Source of the DNA: Streptomyces sp. NBC_00250
GTDB taxonomy: Bacteria > Actinomycetota > Actinomycetes > Streptomycetales > Streptomycetaceae
Length of the DNA: 64,000 bases
NCBI RefSeq assembly: GCF_036192275.1
Contig: NZ_CP108088.1
Location: 7,131,501 to 7,195,500, forward strand
Reading direction: 5' to 3'
Positions within the stretch are counted from its first letter, which is position 1, and every line of letters starts with the position of its first letter. A model generated the notes under the pieces. That model did no database searches. It had not been told where the DNA came from and worked only from the letters and a program-made list of their open reading frames with translations. The position numbers and the translations under genes are program-made. Shown in pieces: positions 1-8,007 of this stretch.

Positions 1-134
1 AGGTGCTGATCGGCGTCGAGACCGCCGACGCCCTCGTCCGGCTCGCCTTCCGTACCGACCCCGCCGGCGATCCGGCGATCGTCGACGAGACCCGTCAGCT
101 GCTCTACGCGTATCTGGCGCCCTCGCTCTCGTAA
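1..134 (+). CDS. TetR-family regulator, C-terminal fragment (cut by window edge)
   Basis: An open frame enters from the left edge (codon phase from base 3) and stops at a TAA. It encodes about 43 residues, including VLIGVETADALVRLAFRT and ending LYAYLAPSLS. An amphipathic helix ending in a short LxxYLxPxL tail is typical of the ligand-binding C-terminus of Streptomyces TetR regulators. The DNA-binding part lies outside the window, so family membership is an inference. A TetR-operator-like dyad follows 29 bases downstream, before the oxidoreductase gene, so this protein may regulate that gene. Confidence 0.55.
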   Translation, partial: VLIGVETADALVRLAFRTDPAGDPAIVDETRQLLYAYLAPSLS

Positions 135-162
135 CCTCCCGCAGACCCCTCCCGCACGTGCC

Positions 163-174
163 TACCGGTCGGTA
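163..174. promoter_or_regulatory. TetR-operator-like dyad
   Basis: TACCGGTCGGTA is a near-perfect palindrome, matching its reverse complement at 10 of 12 positions. It lies between the TetR-like fragment and the molybdopterin oxidoreductase, 38 bases before that gene's start. TACCGACYNGTCGGTA-type dyads are common operators of actinobacterial TetR repressors. Function here is inferred from position only. Confidence 0.4.
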
Positions 175-211
175 TGCTCGGCGCCACCCGACGCCGCCCC
201 AGGGAGACGCC

Positions 212-2413
212 ATGTCCACCGCCCTGCGCATCTGCCCCCTCTGCGAAGCGACCTGCGGACTGACGCTGACGATCGAGGGGGCCCGGGTCACCGCGGCGCG
301 CGGCAACCGCGACGATGTCTTCAGCCAGGGGTTCATCTGCCCCAAGGGCGCCGCGTTCCCCCAGGTCGACTCCGACCCCGACCGGCTCCGCGGCCCCCTG
401 GTCAGGAAGGACGGCCGGCTCCAGGAGGCCACCTGGGAGGAGGCGTTCGACACGATCGCCGCCGGAATTCGTCCGTTGATCGAGGAGTACGGGCCGGATG
501 CCGTGGGTATCGTCCTGGGCAACCCCAATGTGCACACCATCGCCGGCGCTCTCTACCCGCCCTTGCTGATCGGCGCGTTGCGCACACGGAACCTCTTCAC
601 GGCGTCGACGATCGACCAGATGCCCAAGCACGTCTCCAGCGGCCTGCTGTTCGGAGACCCCTTCGCGATCCCCGTCCCGGACCTGGACCGCACCGATCAC
701 CTGCTGATCCTCGGAGCCAACCCGCTGGACTCCAACGGAAGTCTGTGCACCGCCCCCGACTTCCCCGGCAGGCTCAAGGCGTTGCGCCGACGCGGCGGCA
801 CCCTCACCGTCGTCGACCCCCGGCGCACCCGCACCGCACGCCTCGCGGACCGGCACGTCGCGATCCGCCCCGGCGCCGACGCGTTCCTCCTCGCCGCGCT
901 CGTCCACACCCTCTTCGAGGAGGGGCTCACCGACCTCGGCCCGCTCGTCGCCCATGTGGAGGGGGTCGAGGAGGTGCGGGCCGGGGTACGGGAGTTCAGC
1001 CCCGAGGCGGTCGCCGACGCCTGTGACGTGGACGCGGACACCATCCGCGCCCTCGCCAGGGAACTCGCCGCCGCGCCCACCGCCGCCGTCTACGGGCGGA
1101 TGGGCAGCTCCACCGTGGCGTACGGCACCCTCGCCAACTGGCTCGTCGACGTCCTCAACATCCTCACGGGTATCCTCGACCGGCCCGGCGGCGCCCTCTT
1201 CCCGCTCTCCGCCACCGCGCCCGCCCCGCGCCCCGCGGGACCCGGCAGGGGCTTCGCCCTCGGCCGCCGGCACAGCCGGGTCTCGCACCACCCCGAGGTC
1301 AAAGGGGAGTTGCCGATGGTCGCGCTCGCCGAGGAGATCGAGACACCGGGGGAGGGGCGCATCCGGGCGCTGATCACCGTCGCCTCCAACCCCGTCCTGT
1401 CCGCGCCCGACGGACACCGCCTGGACGCGGCACTCGGCTCCCTCGACCTCATGATCGCCGTCGACCCGTACCTCAACGAGACCACCCGCCACGCCGACGT
1501 CCTGCTCCCGCCGCCCCCGCCCTCGCAGAGCCCCCACTTCGACTTCGCCTTCAACGGCTTCGCGGTCCGCGACCAGGCCCGCTACACCCCGGCCGTCCTC
1601 CCCGTCGAAGCGGGCCGCATGGACGAGTGCGAGATCCACGCCCGGCTGATCCTCGCCGTCTCGGGGATGCACGGGGCTCCGCCGTCCGCCGTCGACCAGC
1701 TCGCGATCGACACCACCCTCGCCAAGGCGGTGACCCAGGAACACTCACCGGCGTACGGGGCGGACCCCAAGGAGTTCGCGGCCCGGCTCACGGGGGACAC
1801 CGGACCCGAGCGCCGGCTCGACCTGATGCTGCGCCTCGGCCCGTACGGGCTCACGCTCGACGAGCTGCGGGCCCACCCGAACGGCATCGACCTCGGCCCG
1901 CTGAAGCCGCGCGTGCCCCAGCTGCTCAAGACCGGCAGCGGACGGATCGAACTGTGCCCCGCGCCGCTCGCCGCCGACCTGCCCAGGCTGCGCGCCGCGC
2001 TCGACGCCGTACCCGAGCCCGGCACCCTCCAGCTCGTCGGGCGCCGCCACCTGCGCTCGAACAACAGCTGGCTGCACAACACCCCCGCACTCGGCGGCGG
2101 CTCCAACCGGTGCACCCTCCAGGTGCACCCCGACGACGCCGCCCGGCTGCGGCTCGCCGACGGCGGCCTCGCCCGGATCAAGGGCGAGGGCGGCGAGCTG
2201 GAGGTGCCGGTCGAGGTCACCGACGGGGTGCGCCCGGGGGTGGTGAGCCTTCCGCACGGCTGGGGCCACGACCGGCCGGGCACCCGGTTGTCCGTGGCGT
2301 CCGCCCGCCCCGGAGTCAACGTCAACCAGCTGCTCGACGGCTCCCGGCTCGACCCCCTGTCGGGCACCGCCGTCCTGAACGGCTTCCCCGTCGACGTGTC
2401 ACCCATGCCTTGA
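212..2413 (+). CDS. Molybdopterin-dependent oxidoreductase (formate dehydrogenase/nitrate reductase-like)
   Basis: A 733-residue member of the DMSO-reductase family, expected to bind a bis-MGD molybdenum cofactor and one [4Fe-4S] cluster. The N-terminus carries the cluster motif C8-x2-C11-x3-C15-x27-C43 followed by PKG. The middle has molybdopterin-binding motifs such as LILGANPLDSNGS and VVDPRRTRTA, and the C-terminal domain (from about residue 600) has the RHLRSNNSWLHN and LPHGWG segments that close over the cofactor. No Tat signal is present, so it is probably cytoplasmic. ATG 212 is chosen because an AGGGAG ribosome site precedes it; an upstream in-frame start at 158 would run through the operator. 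There is no selenocysteine codon, and the substrate cannot be told from sequence alone. Confidence 0.9.
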   Translation: MSTALRICPLCEATCGLTLTIEGARVTAARGNRDDVFSQGFICPKGAAFPQVDSDPDRLRGPLVRKDGRLQEATWEEAFDTIAAGIRPLIEEYGPDAVGIVLGNPNVHTIAGALYPPLLIGALRTRNLFTASTIDQMPKHVSSGLLFGDPFAIPVPDLDRTDHLLILGANPLDSNGSLCTAPDFPGRLKALRRRGGTLTVVDPRRTRTARLADRHVAIRPGADAFLLAALVHTLFEEGLTDLGPLVAHVEGVEEVRAGVREFSPEAVADACDVDADTIRALARELAAAPTAAVYGRMGSSTVAYGTLANWLVDVLNILTGILDRPGGALFPLSATAPAPRPAGPGRGFALGRRHSRVSHHPEVKGELPMVALAEEIETPGEGRIRALITVASNPVLSAPDGHRLDAALGSLDLMIAVDPYLNETTRHADVLLPPPPPSQSPHFDFAFNGFAVRDQARYTPAVLPVEAGRMDECEIHARLILAVSGMHGAPPSAVDQLAIDTTLAKAVTQEHSPAYGADPKEFAARLTGDTGPERRLDLMLRLGPYGLTLDELRAHPNGIDLGPLKPRVPQLLKTGSGRIELCPAPLAADLPRLRAALDAVPEPGTLQLVGRRHLRSNNSWLHNTPALGGGSNRCTLQVHPDDAARLRLADGGLARIKGEGGELEVPVEVTDGVRPGVVSLPHGWGHDRPGTRLSVASARPGVNVNQLLDGSRLDPLSGTAVLNGFPVDVSPMP

Positions 2414-2441
2414 CCTGGGGTTTTGCTCGTATTGCTCACGC

Positions 2442-2458
2442 GTCAACATCTTGTTAAC
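2442..2458. promoter_or_regulatory. Inverted repeat upstream of citrate transporter
   Basis: GTCAACATCTTGTTAAC has arms GTCAAC and GTTAAC around ATCTT, one mismatch from perfect. It lies in the 119-base gap between the oxidoreductase and the CitMHS gene, which is relatively AT-rich. It could be a repressor or activator site for the transporter. No cognate regulator is adjacent. Confidence 0.35.
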
Positions 2459-2532
2459 GGCAGAAGAGGGCACCTACCGTCATCCGGACCGCCGCTCGGC
2501 GGCTGTTCAACGGTGAACGTGAGGTGTCCTCC

Positions 2533-3972
2533 ATGCTGACCGTCCTCGGCTTCGCCATGATCGCGACCTTCCTGGTCCTGATCATGATGAAAAAGATGTC
2601 GCCGATCGCGGCGCTCGTGCTGATCCCCGCGCTCTTCTGTGTGGTGGTGGGGCAGGGGGCCCAGCTCGGCGACTACGTCATCGAAGGCGTCGGCAAGCTG
2701 GCACCGACGGCGGCGATGCTGATGTTCGCCATCGTCTACTTCGGCGTGATGATCGACGTCGGCCTGTTCGACCCGATCGTCCGGGGCATCCTGCGCTTCT
2801 GCAAGGCGGACCCCGTGCGGATCGTCGTGGGTACGGCGGTGCTGGCCGCGATCGTCTCGCTGGACGGCGACGGCTCCACCACCTTCATGATCACCGTCTC
2901 GGCGATGTATCCGCTCTACAAGCGGCTCGGCATGAGCCTGGTGGTCATGACGGGTGTCGCCGCCACCGCGAACGGCGTCATGAACACCCTGCCCTGGGGC
3001 GGCCCCACGGCCCGCGCCGCGACCGCGCTGAAGCTGGACGCCGGGGACGTCTTCGTGCCGATGATCCCCGCGCTCGGCATGGGTCTGCTGTTCGTCTTCG
3101 TCCTCGCGTACGTCCTCGGGCGTCGCGAGCGGAAGCGCATCGGCTACCTCACGCTCGACGAGGTCCTGGTGCCCGAGACCGACACGGTGCTCGTCACGGC
3201 CGGTGGCGGTGGCGGCGGCCGTGTGGACCTGACCAAGAAGCCGGTCGGCGGTGCCGGTGACGCGCCCGGCGCGGCCCAGGGCGCCGCCACCCGCTCCGAC
3301 AAGGTCTCCGGTGCGGGCGAGGACGAGGGGTTCCAGGGGCTCGACCCGAACCGGGCGACCCTCCGGCCCAGGCTGTACTGGTTCAACGCCGGTCTGACGG
3401 TCGCGCTGCTCGCCGCGATGATCCTCGAACTGATGCCGATCCCGGTGCTGTTCCTCCTCGGCGCCGCGCTCGCGCTCACCGTCAACTACCCGAAGATGGC
3501 CGAGCAGAAGGCGCGCATCGCCGCCCACGCCGACAACGTCCTCAACGTCTCCGGCATGGTTTTCGCGGCCGCCGTCTTCACCGGTGTCCTCACCGGTACG
3601 GGCATGGTCAAGCACATGGCCGACTGGCTCGTCGGGGCCATCCCCGAGGGCATGGGGCCGCACATGGGCCTGGTCACCGGTGTCCTCAGCATCCCGCTCA
3701 CCTACTTCATGTCGAACGACGGCTTCTACTTCGGCGTGGTCCCGGTCCTCGCGGAGGCGGGCGCCGCCCACGGCGTCTCGCCCCTGGAGATCGCTCGGGC
3801 CTCCTTGGTCGGCCAGGCGCTGCACATGTCGAGCCCGCTGGTCCCCGCCGTGTACGTCCTCGTCGGCATGGCGAAGGTGGAGTTCGGTGACCACACCAAG
3901 TTCACGGTGAAGTGGGCGGCGCTGACCTCGCTGGTCGTCCTCGCGTCGGGGATCCTCTTCGGCATCATCTGA
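2533..3972 (+). CDS. CitMHS-family metal-citrate transporter
   Basis: A 479-residue polytopic membrane protein beginning MLTVLGFAMIATF. The start, the MSPIAALVLIPALF segment and the SLDGDGSTTFMITV motif are characteristic of the CitMHS family, which takes up citrate complexed with divalent metal. About 11-12 hydrophobic segments are visible. A hydrophilic Gly/Ala-rich loop (about residues 215-285) separates the two halves. ATG 2533 is preferred to GTG 2524 because GTGAGG sits 8 bases upstream of the ATG. No two-component system adjoins it, so regulation may be through the dyad upstream. Confidence 0.92.
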   Translation: MLTVLGFAMIATFLVLIMMKKMSPIAALVLIPALFCVVVGQGAQLGDYVIEGVGKLAPTAAMLMFAIVYFGVMIDVGLFDPIVRGILRFCKADPVRIVVGTAVLAAIVSLDGDGSTTFMITVSAMYPLYKRLGMSLVVMTGVAATANGVMNTLPWGGPTARAATALKLDAGDVFVPMIPALGMGLLFVFVLAYVLGRRERKRIGYLTLDEVLVPETDTVLVTAGGGGGGRVDLTKKPVGGAGDAPGAAQGAATRSDKVSGAGEDEGFQGLDPNRATLRPRLYWFNAGLTVALLAAMILELMPIPVLFLLGAALALTVNYPKMAEQKARIAAHADNVLNVSGMVFAAAVFTGVLTGTGMVKHMADWLVGAIPEGMGPHMGLVTGVLSIPLTYFMSNDGFYFGVVPVLAEAGAAHGVSPLEIARASLVGQALHMSSPLVPAVYVLVGMAKVEFGDHTKFTVKWAALTSLVVLASGILFGII

Positions 3973-4109
3973 TCCGCCCCCGGGCTCCCGACGCGGCCTG
4001 ACCCGACCCGGGCCCGGTGGCGCGCGGTGACGGAGGGTGGGCCGGACGGGTGGAGCCGGAGGGTGGCGCGGCCCTGTCGCCACTCTTCGCGTCCATCTCG
4101 TGACAGATA

Positions 4110-4136
4110 GTCGGATTATCGCACTAAGTATCCGAC
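4110..4136. promoter_or_regulatory. Inverted repeat in promoter of secreted repeat protein
   Basis: Seven-base arms GTCGGAT (4110-4116) and ATCCGAC (4130-4136) flank a 13-base AT-richer spacer, 27 bases before the ATG of the secreted protein gene. This is the only low-GC stretch in the area, so it probably marks the promoter. The dyad may be an operator or a leader hairpin. Confidence 0.4.
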
Positions 4137-4162
4137 GTGCTCACGACTGGAGGACCCACACC

Positions 4163-4885
4163 ATGACGACTCCCCCCACCCGCACTCTGCTCCGCGCGGC
4201 GCTGGCCACCCTGGCGCTCGGCGGCGTGACCCTCGCCGGCGCTCCGACGGCCTTCGCCGCGCCCGGCGACAACGGTGACGTCAAGGTCCACCGTCAGGGC
4301 ACCCCCGACACCAGCGAGGCCAACCAGCCCCAGGTCGGATGCATCTTCCGCTTCGCGGCCTTCAACTTCGACGGCCTGCAGAGCATCCAGTGGAACATCT
4401 ACGAGCAGCCTGGCCTGCCAGGCAACCAGGACCCGTCGCTGAAGAACGGCAGCATCGCCGTCAACAGCACCGGTGACGGACACACGGACGACATCACCGG
4501 CCTGCCGTCCGGCATGTACAAGGTCGAATGGACGTGGGTGGGCCAGAACGGCGCGGCCAAGTCGAAGGTCTTCCGGGTCACCTGCCCGGACGGCGGCAAC
4601 GGCGGAAACGGGAACGGCGGCAACGGCAACGGCGGGAACGGCAACGGCGGCAACGGGAACGGAGGCAACGGCAACGGCGGGAACGGAAACGGTGGCAACG
4701 GCGGCCACGGCCACGGCAGGCCCCCGCACGGCCCGGTCGGTGCCGGTGGCGGCGGCAGCGCGGAGATCGCCGCCGACGACTCCTCCAACTTCGGCATCGG
4801 AGCGGCCGTCGCCGCCGGCCTCGCCGGTACGGCCGGACTGGTCCTGATCCGCCGCTCGCGCCGCCGCACCGATGGCGCGGCGTAG
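4163..4885 (+). CDS. Secreted protein with Gly/Asn repeats and C-terminal membrane anchor; candidate sortase-linked surface protein
   Basis: A 240-residue protein preceded by GGAGG. Residues 1-32 form a Sec signal peptide ending AFAAP. Residues 33-145 form a folded domain with two cysteines (VGCIF and VTCPDG) that resembles a beta-sandwich. It is followed by about 40 residues of G-N-G/GGN repeats, a His/Pro/Gly linker, then SAEIAADDSSNFGIG, a hydrophobic segment and a basic tail RRSRRR. This tail has the layout of a cell-wall sorting signal but no LPxTG or LAxTG is visible. The sortase gene overlaps its last 14 bases, so the two are probably co-translated partners. Function of the globular domain is unknown. 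Confidence 0.8.
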   Translation: MTTPPTRTLLRAALATLALGGVTLAGAPTAFAAPGDNGDVKVHRQGTPDTSEANQPQVGCIFRFAAFNFDGLQSIQWNIYEQPGLPGNQDPSLKNGSIAVNSTGDGHTDDITGLPSGMYKVEWTWVGQNGAAKSKVFRVTCPDGGNGGNGNGGNGNGGNGNGGNGNGGNGNGGNGNGGNGGHGHGRPPHGPVGAGGGGSAEIAADDSSNFGIGAAVAAGLAGTAGLVLIRRSRRRTDGAA

Positions 4886-5663
4886 GTCCTCCCGCCTCAC
4901 GCGCCGGCGCCGCCGCCTGTTCCGGCTCGCCAGGACCGTGACGGTCACCGTGGTCCTGGTGACCGGCGGAGTCTGGTGGGCCGGAGACGAGGAACCGGCC
5001 GAACCGGTGCTCGCCGCCGGCCCGGCCGCTCCCGGCCGCCCCGCGTCCGCCCCGGCCGTCTCCGGGGCGGCCGCCTCCGGGTCGGCCGGGGCGGCAGCGG
5101 GGGCCGGAGCGCCGGCCGCCCTCGACCACAAGGCGAAGCCCAGGGCGCGGCCGAAGGCCGTACCCTCGCCCCGGCCGTCGCCCCCGCCCGCACCGCTGGC
5201 CCGTTCACGTCCGACCACCGTCGCCGTACCGGCCATCACCGTCGAGGCCCCGGTGATCGAACTCGGCCTCGACGCGGCGGGACGCCTCGCCACGCCGCCG
5301 GTCGACAACCCCCAGGTCGCCGGCTGGTACGCGAAGGGGGCCACCCCGGGTGAGCGCGGGACCGCCGTCGTCGTCGGCCACCGCGACACCCGCACCGGGC
5401 CCGCCGTCTTCCTCAACCTCGACTCGCTCAGCCCCGGCAACACGGTCCGGGTCGCCCGCGCCGACGGCAAGGTCGCCGTCTTCACGGTCGACCGCGTCCG
5501 TACGTACGCCAAGGCCGAGTTCCCCGACAAGGAGGTGTACGGCTCCACCGGGCGGCCCGAACTCCGGCTGCTCACCTGTGGCGGAGCCTTCGACCGCAGC
5601 ACGGGCTACGAGGCGAACATCGTCGTCTTCGCCCACCTCACCGATATCGCCCGGAAGATCTGA
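4872..5663 (+). CDS. Class F-like sortase
   Basis: A 263-residue membrane-anchored transpeptidase. A very basic N-terminus (RRRSSRLTRRRRR) precedes one membrane segment (TVTVTVVLVTGGVWWA) and a long Ala/Pro linker to about residue 115. The sortase beta-barrel fills the rest. Catalytic His is in VVVGHRDT and Cys in LLTCGG, with Arg expected in the last strand region. The short TCGG motif and long linker fit actinobacterial class E/F sortases, and I favour F. The start ATG lies inside the end of the secreted-protein gene (14-base overlap), indicating translational coupling and a substrate/enzyme pair. Confidence 0.87.
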   Translation: MARRRSSRLTRRRRRLFRLARTVTVTVVLVTGGVWWAGDEEPAEPVLAAGPAAPGRPASAPAVSGAAASGSAGAAAGAGAPAALDHKAKPRARPKAVPSPRPSPPPAPLARSRPTTVAVPAITVEAPVIELGLDAAGRLATPPVDNPQVAGWYAKGATPGERGTAVVVGHRDTRTGPAVFLNLDSLSPGNTVRVARADGKVAVFTVDRVRTYAKAEFPDKEVYGSTGRPELRLLTCGGAFDRSTGYEANIVVFAHLTDIARKI

Positions 5664-6358
5664 ACGGCGGACCCCAGCCGCGTCCGCCGTTCTGCCCGCC
5701 CCGGCGGGCCCGCGCCACCCGGCGTGCGCCCGCCGGACACGGGCGACTCCGCCGCGAGCACCGCCGCCCGGTCGAAGCCCTCCGCGGGCTCCCGGTCCCG
5801 GCCCGACGCCGCGAGCCCGGCCACGCGAGCCCGGCCACGCGAGCCCGGCCACGCGAGCCCGGCCACGCGAGCCCGGCGGCGCCGCACACCAGAGGACCTC
5901 CGGCTCCGCGTGCCGTTCCCCGGCCCGCTCCGCCCGCTCCGCCCGCTCCGCCCGTTCGGCCAGCGCGCGCGCCACCTCGACGGCCTCCTCGGGTCGCCCC
6001 CGCGACAGCAGTGCCCAGGCAGCCGGATGCGCGGTGCCGCCCTCCCGGTACTCGGCCGACAGCCGCGGCATCTCCTCCGGCCGGTCGGCCGGCCCTCCCG
6101 ATCGGCGCCGGCTCGGGCCCGCGCCGATCGCACCTCGAACACGGCCTGAAGGGCGTCCTGGGGCGGCGCCGTCCGCTCGGCCCGTTCGAGCGGCTCGCTC
6201 CCACCGGCCCGCGCTCCCGCCCCGGCCGCGGTTCCGGATCCGCCTCCCCCGGCGGTCGGTGGCCGCCGGGACCGGGCCCTTACCGGGGAATGACCGAAGG
6301 GCAAGGAGGCTTCTGTCAGTTCGGGGGGTGTCCGGCTGTCAGGGGTGCCCGTGGACAT
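5664..6358 (-). pseudogene. Frameshifted remnant of an Ala/Glu-rich helical (TPR-like) protein
   Basis: No intact gene fills the 917 bases between the sortase and the aldehyde dehydrogenase, but coding-like sequence on the minus strand changes frame at least twice. From ATG 6358 a frame runs to about 6120 and contains ERAERTAPPQDALQAVFEVR. A second frame then carries EEMPRLSAEYREGG and HPAAWALLSRGRPEEAVEVA with strong third-position GC. After the 14-bp tandem repeats the first frame resumes with REPAEGFDRAAVLAAESPV. The helix pairs look like tetratricopeptide repeats, but the family is not identifiable. Bases 6359-6580 hold only the promoter and operator of the next gene. Sequencing error is an alternative. 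Confidence 0.4.
5811..5876. repeat. 14-bp tandem repeat, about 4.7 copies
   Basis: The unit GCGAGCCCGGCCAC is repeated four times exactly from 5811 and then ten bases of a fifth copy follow. Because 14 is not a multiple of three, each gain or loss of a copy shifts any reading frame through it. It sits within the decayed minus-strand reading frame. Confidence 0.9.
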
Positions 6359-6476
6359 CGCCGGGGCGGGCGGGGCACGATCGGCTGGGTACGCGGCTCG
6401 CTGCTCGACGGCCCGGAGGCTCCCTGTGCGGCCCGGGACTGAGACGGGGGGCACGTTCCGAAGTCCTGGCGCCAGA

Positions 6477-6495
6477 AAACTAACAGCGCTAGTTT
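6477..6495. promoter_or_regulatory. Operator-like dyad before the aldehyde dehydrogenase gene
   Basis: AAACTAACAGCGCTAGTTT has perfect outer arms AAACTA/TAGTTT. It lies 86 bases before the ATG of the aldehyde dehydrogenase gene. A related sequence (14 of 19 positions identical) lies between a TetR gene and an acyl-CoA dehydrogenase at 22555-22573, suggesting the same repressor family or protein acts at both. Confidence 0.5.
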
Positions 6496-6580
6496 GGTGG
6501 ACGACGTACCGGCCGGTGGCGAACCGGCCGGTGACCGACCGGCCGGCGACGATCCGGTCGGCAGCGTGAGGAGACAGCGG

Positions 6581-7972
6581 ATGAAGGCGCACGACGCGAT
6601 GTACATCGGCGGGGAGTGGCGCCCCGCCGCGGGCCCCGACACGATCGCCGTCATCAACCCGGCGGACGAGCAGGTCATCGGCCACGTCCCGGCCGGCACC
6701 GCCGAAGACGTCGACGCCGCCGTACGCGCCGCCCGTGCCGCGCTGCCCGGCTGGGCCGCGACCCCGCCCGCCGAGCGCGGCGCCAGGATCGCCGCCCTGC
6801 GCGACGCGCTCGCCGCCCGCGCGGAGGAGATCGCCGCCACCGTCACCGCCGAGCTCGGCGCCCCGCCGCAGCTCGCCGCCGTCGTGCACGCCGGACTGCC
6901 GATCATCGTGGCGGGCACGTACGCCGACATGGCCGCGACCCACCCCTTCGAGGAGGAGGTCGGCAACTCGACCGTCTACGCCGAGCCCGTCGGCGTCGTC
7001 GCCGCGATCACCCCCTGGAACTTCCCGCTCCACCAGGTCGTCGCCAAGATCGCCCCGGCCCTCGCCGCCGGCTGCACCACCGTCCTCAAGCCCGCCGAGG
7101 ACACCCCGCTCACCGCCCAGCTCTTCGCCGAGGCCGTGCACGAGGCGGGCCTGCCCGCCGGCGTGTTCAACCTGGTCACCGGCCTCGGCCCGGTCGCGGG
7201 CCAGGCCCTCGCCGAGCACCCGGACGTGGACCTCGTCTCCTTCACCGGCTCCACCGCCGTCGGCCGCCGCATCGGCGCGCTCGCGGGCGGCGCCGTCAAG
7301 CGCGTCGCCCTCGAACTCGGCGGCAAGTCCGCCAACGTGATCCTGCCGAGCGCCGACCTCGCCCAGGCCGTCTCCGTCGGCATCGCCAACGTCATGTCCA
7401 ACTCCGGACAGAAGTGCAGCGCCTGGACGCGCATGCTGATCCCCGCGGACCGCTACGAGGAGGCGGTGGCGCTCGCCGCCGAGGCCGTCACCAAGTACGT
7501 CCCCGGTGAGCGCCTCGGCCCGCTGGTCAACGCCAAGCAGCAGCAGCGCGTCCGCGGCTACATCGAGAAGGGCGTCGAGGAGGGCGCCCGGCTCGTCGCC
7601 GGCGGCCCCGAAGCCCCGCTCGGGACCGGCTACTACGTCTCCCCGACCGTCTTCGCCGACGTCACCCCGGAGATGACCATCGCCCAGGAGGAGATCTTCG
7701 GACCCGTCGTCTCGCTCCTCCGGTACGAGGACGAGGACGAGGCCCTCGCCATCGCCAACGGCACCGTCTACGGCCTCGCCGGAGCGGTCTGGGGCGACCC
7801 CGAGGAGGCCGTCGCCTTCGCCCGCCGGATGGAGGCCGGCCAGGTCGACATCAACGGCGGCCGGTTCAACCCGCTGGCCCCCTTCGGCGGCTACAAGCAG
7901 TCCGGCGTGGGCCGGGAACTCGGTACGCACGGCCTCTCCGAGTACCTGCAGACCAAGTCCCTCCAGTTCTGA
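6581..7972 (+). CDS. NAD(P)-dependent aldehyde dehydrogenase
   Basis: A 463-residue aldehyde dehydrogenase superfamily enzyme oxidising an aldehyde to the acid. Catalytic Glu245 lies in LELGGKS and the nucleophile Cys279 in NSGQKCSAW. PWNFPL and FTGSTAVG form the cofactor pocket, and the EEIFGP and PFGGYKQSG signatures are present. GAGGAGA precedes ATG 6581; an upstream in-frame start at 6494 would overlap the operator and is rejected. The alcohol dehydrogenase gene follows after 35 bases, so the pair probably oxidises an alcohol through an aldehyde to an acid. The natural substrate is not evident. Confidence 0.93.
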   Translation: MKAHDAMYIGGEWRPAAGPDTIAVINPADEQVIGHVPAGTAEDVDAAVRAARAALPGWAATPPAERGARIAALRDALAARAEEIAATVTAELGAPPQLAAVVHAGLPIIVAGTYADMAATHPFEEEVGNSTVYAEPVGVVAAITPWNFPLHQVVAKIAPALAAGCTTVLKPAEDTPLTAQLFAEAVHEAGLPAGVFNLVTGLGPVAGQALAEHPDVDLVSFTGSTAVGRRIGALAGGAVKRVALELGGKSANVILPSADLAQAVSVGIANVMSNSGQKCSAWTRMLIPADRYEEAVALAAEAVTKYVPGERLGPLVNAKQQQRVRGYIEKGVEEGARLVAGGPEAPLGTGYYVSPTVFADVTPEMTIAQEEIFGPVVSLLRYEDEDEALAIANGTVYGLAGAVWGDPEEAVAFARRMEAGQVDINGGRFNPLAPFGGYKQSGVGRELGTHGLSEYLQTKSLQF

Positions 7973-8007
7973 GTCCTCCCCTCCCGAGCGCAGAAGGAGC
8001 AACGAGC

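Noticed and set aside
4600..4710. Direct repeats in the secreted-protein gene considered as a CRISPR array or minisatellite
   Set aside because: Units are 6-9 bases encoding GNG/GGN in frame, with no spacers. This is a coding repeat.
5811..5876. 14-bp repeats considered as a CRISPR array or replication iterons
   Set aside because: Copies are contiguous with no spacers, too short for CRISPR repeats, and there is no replication gene nearby.
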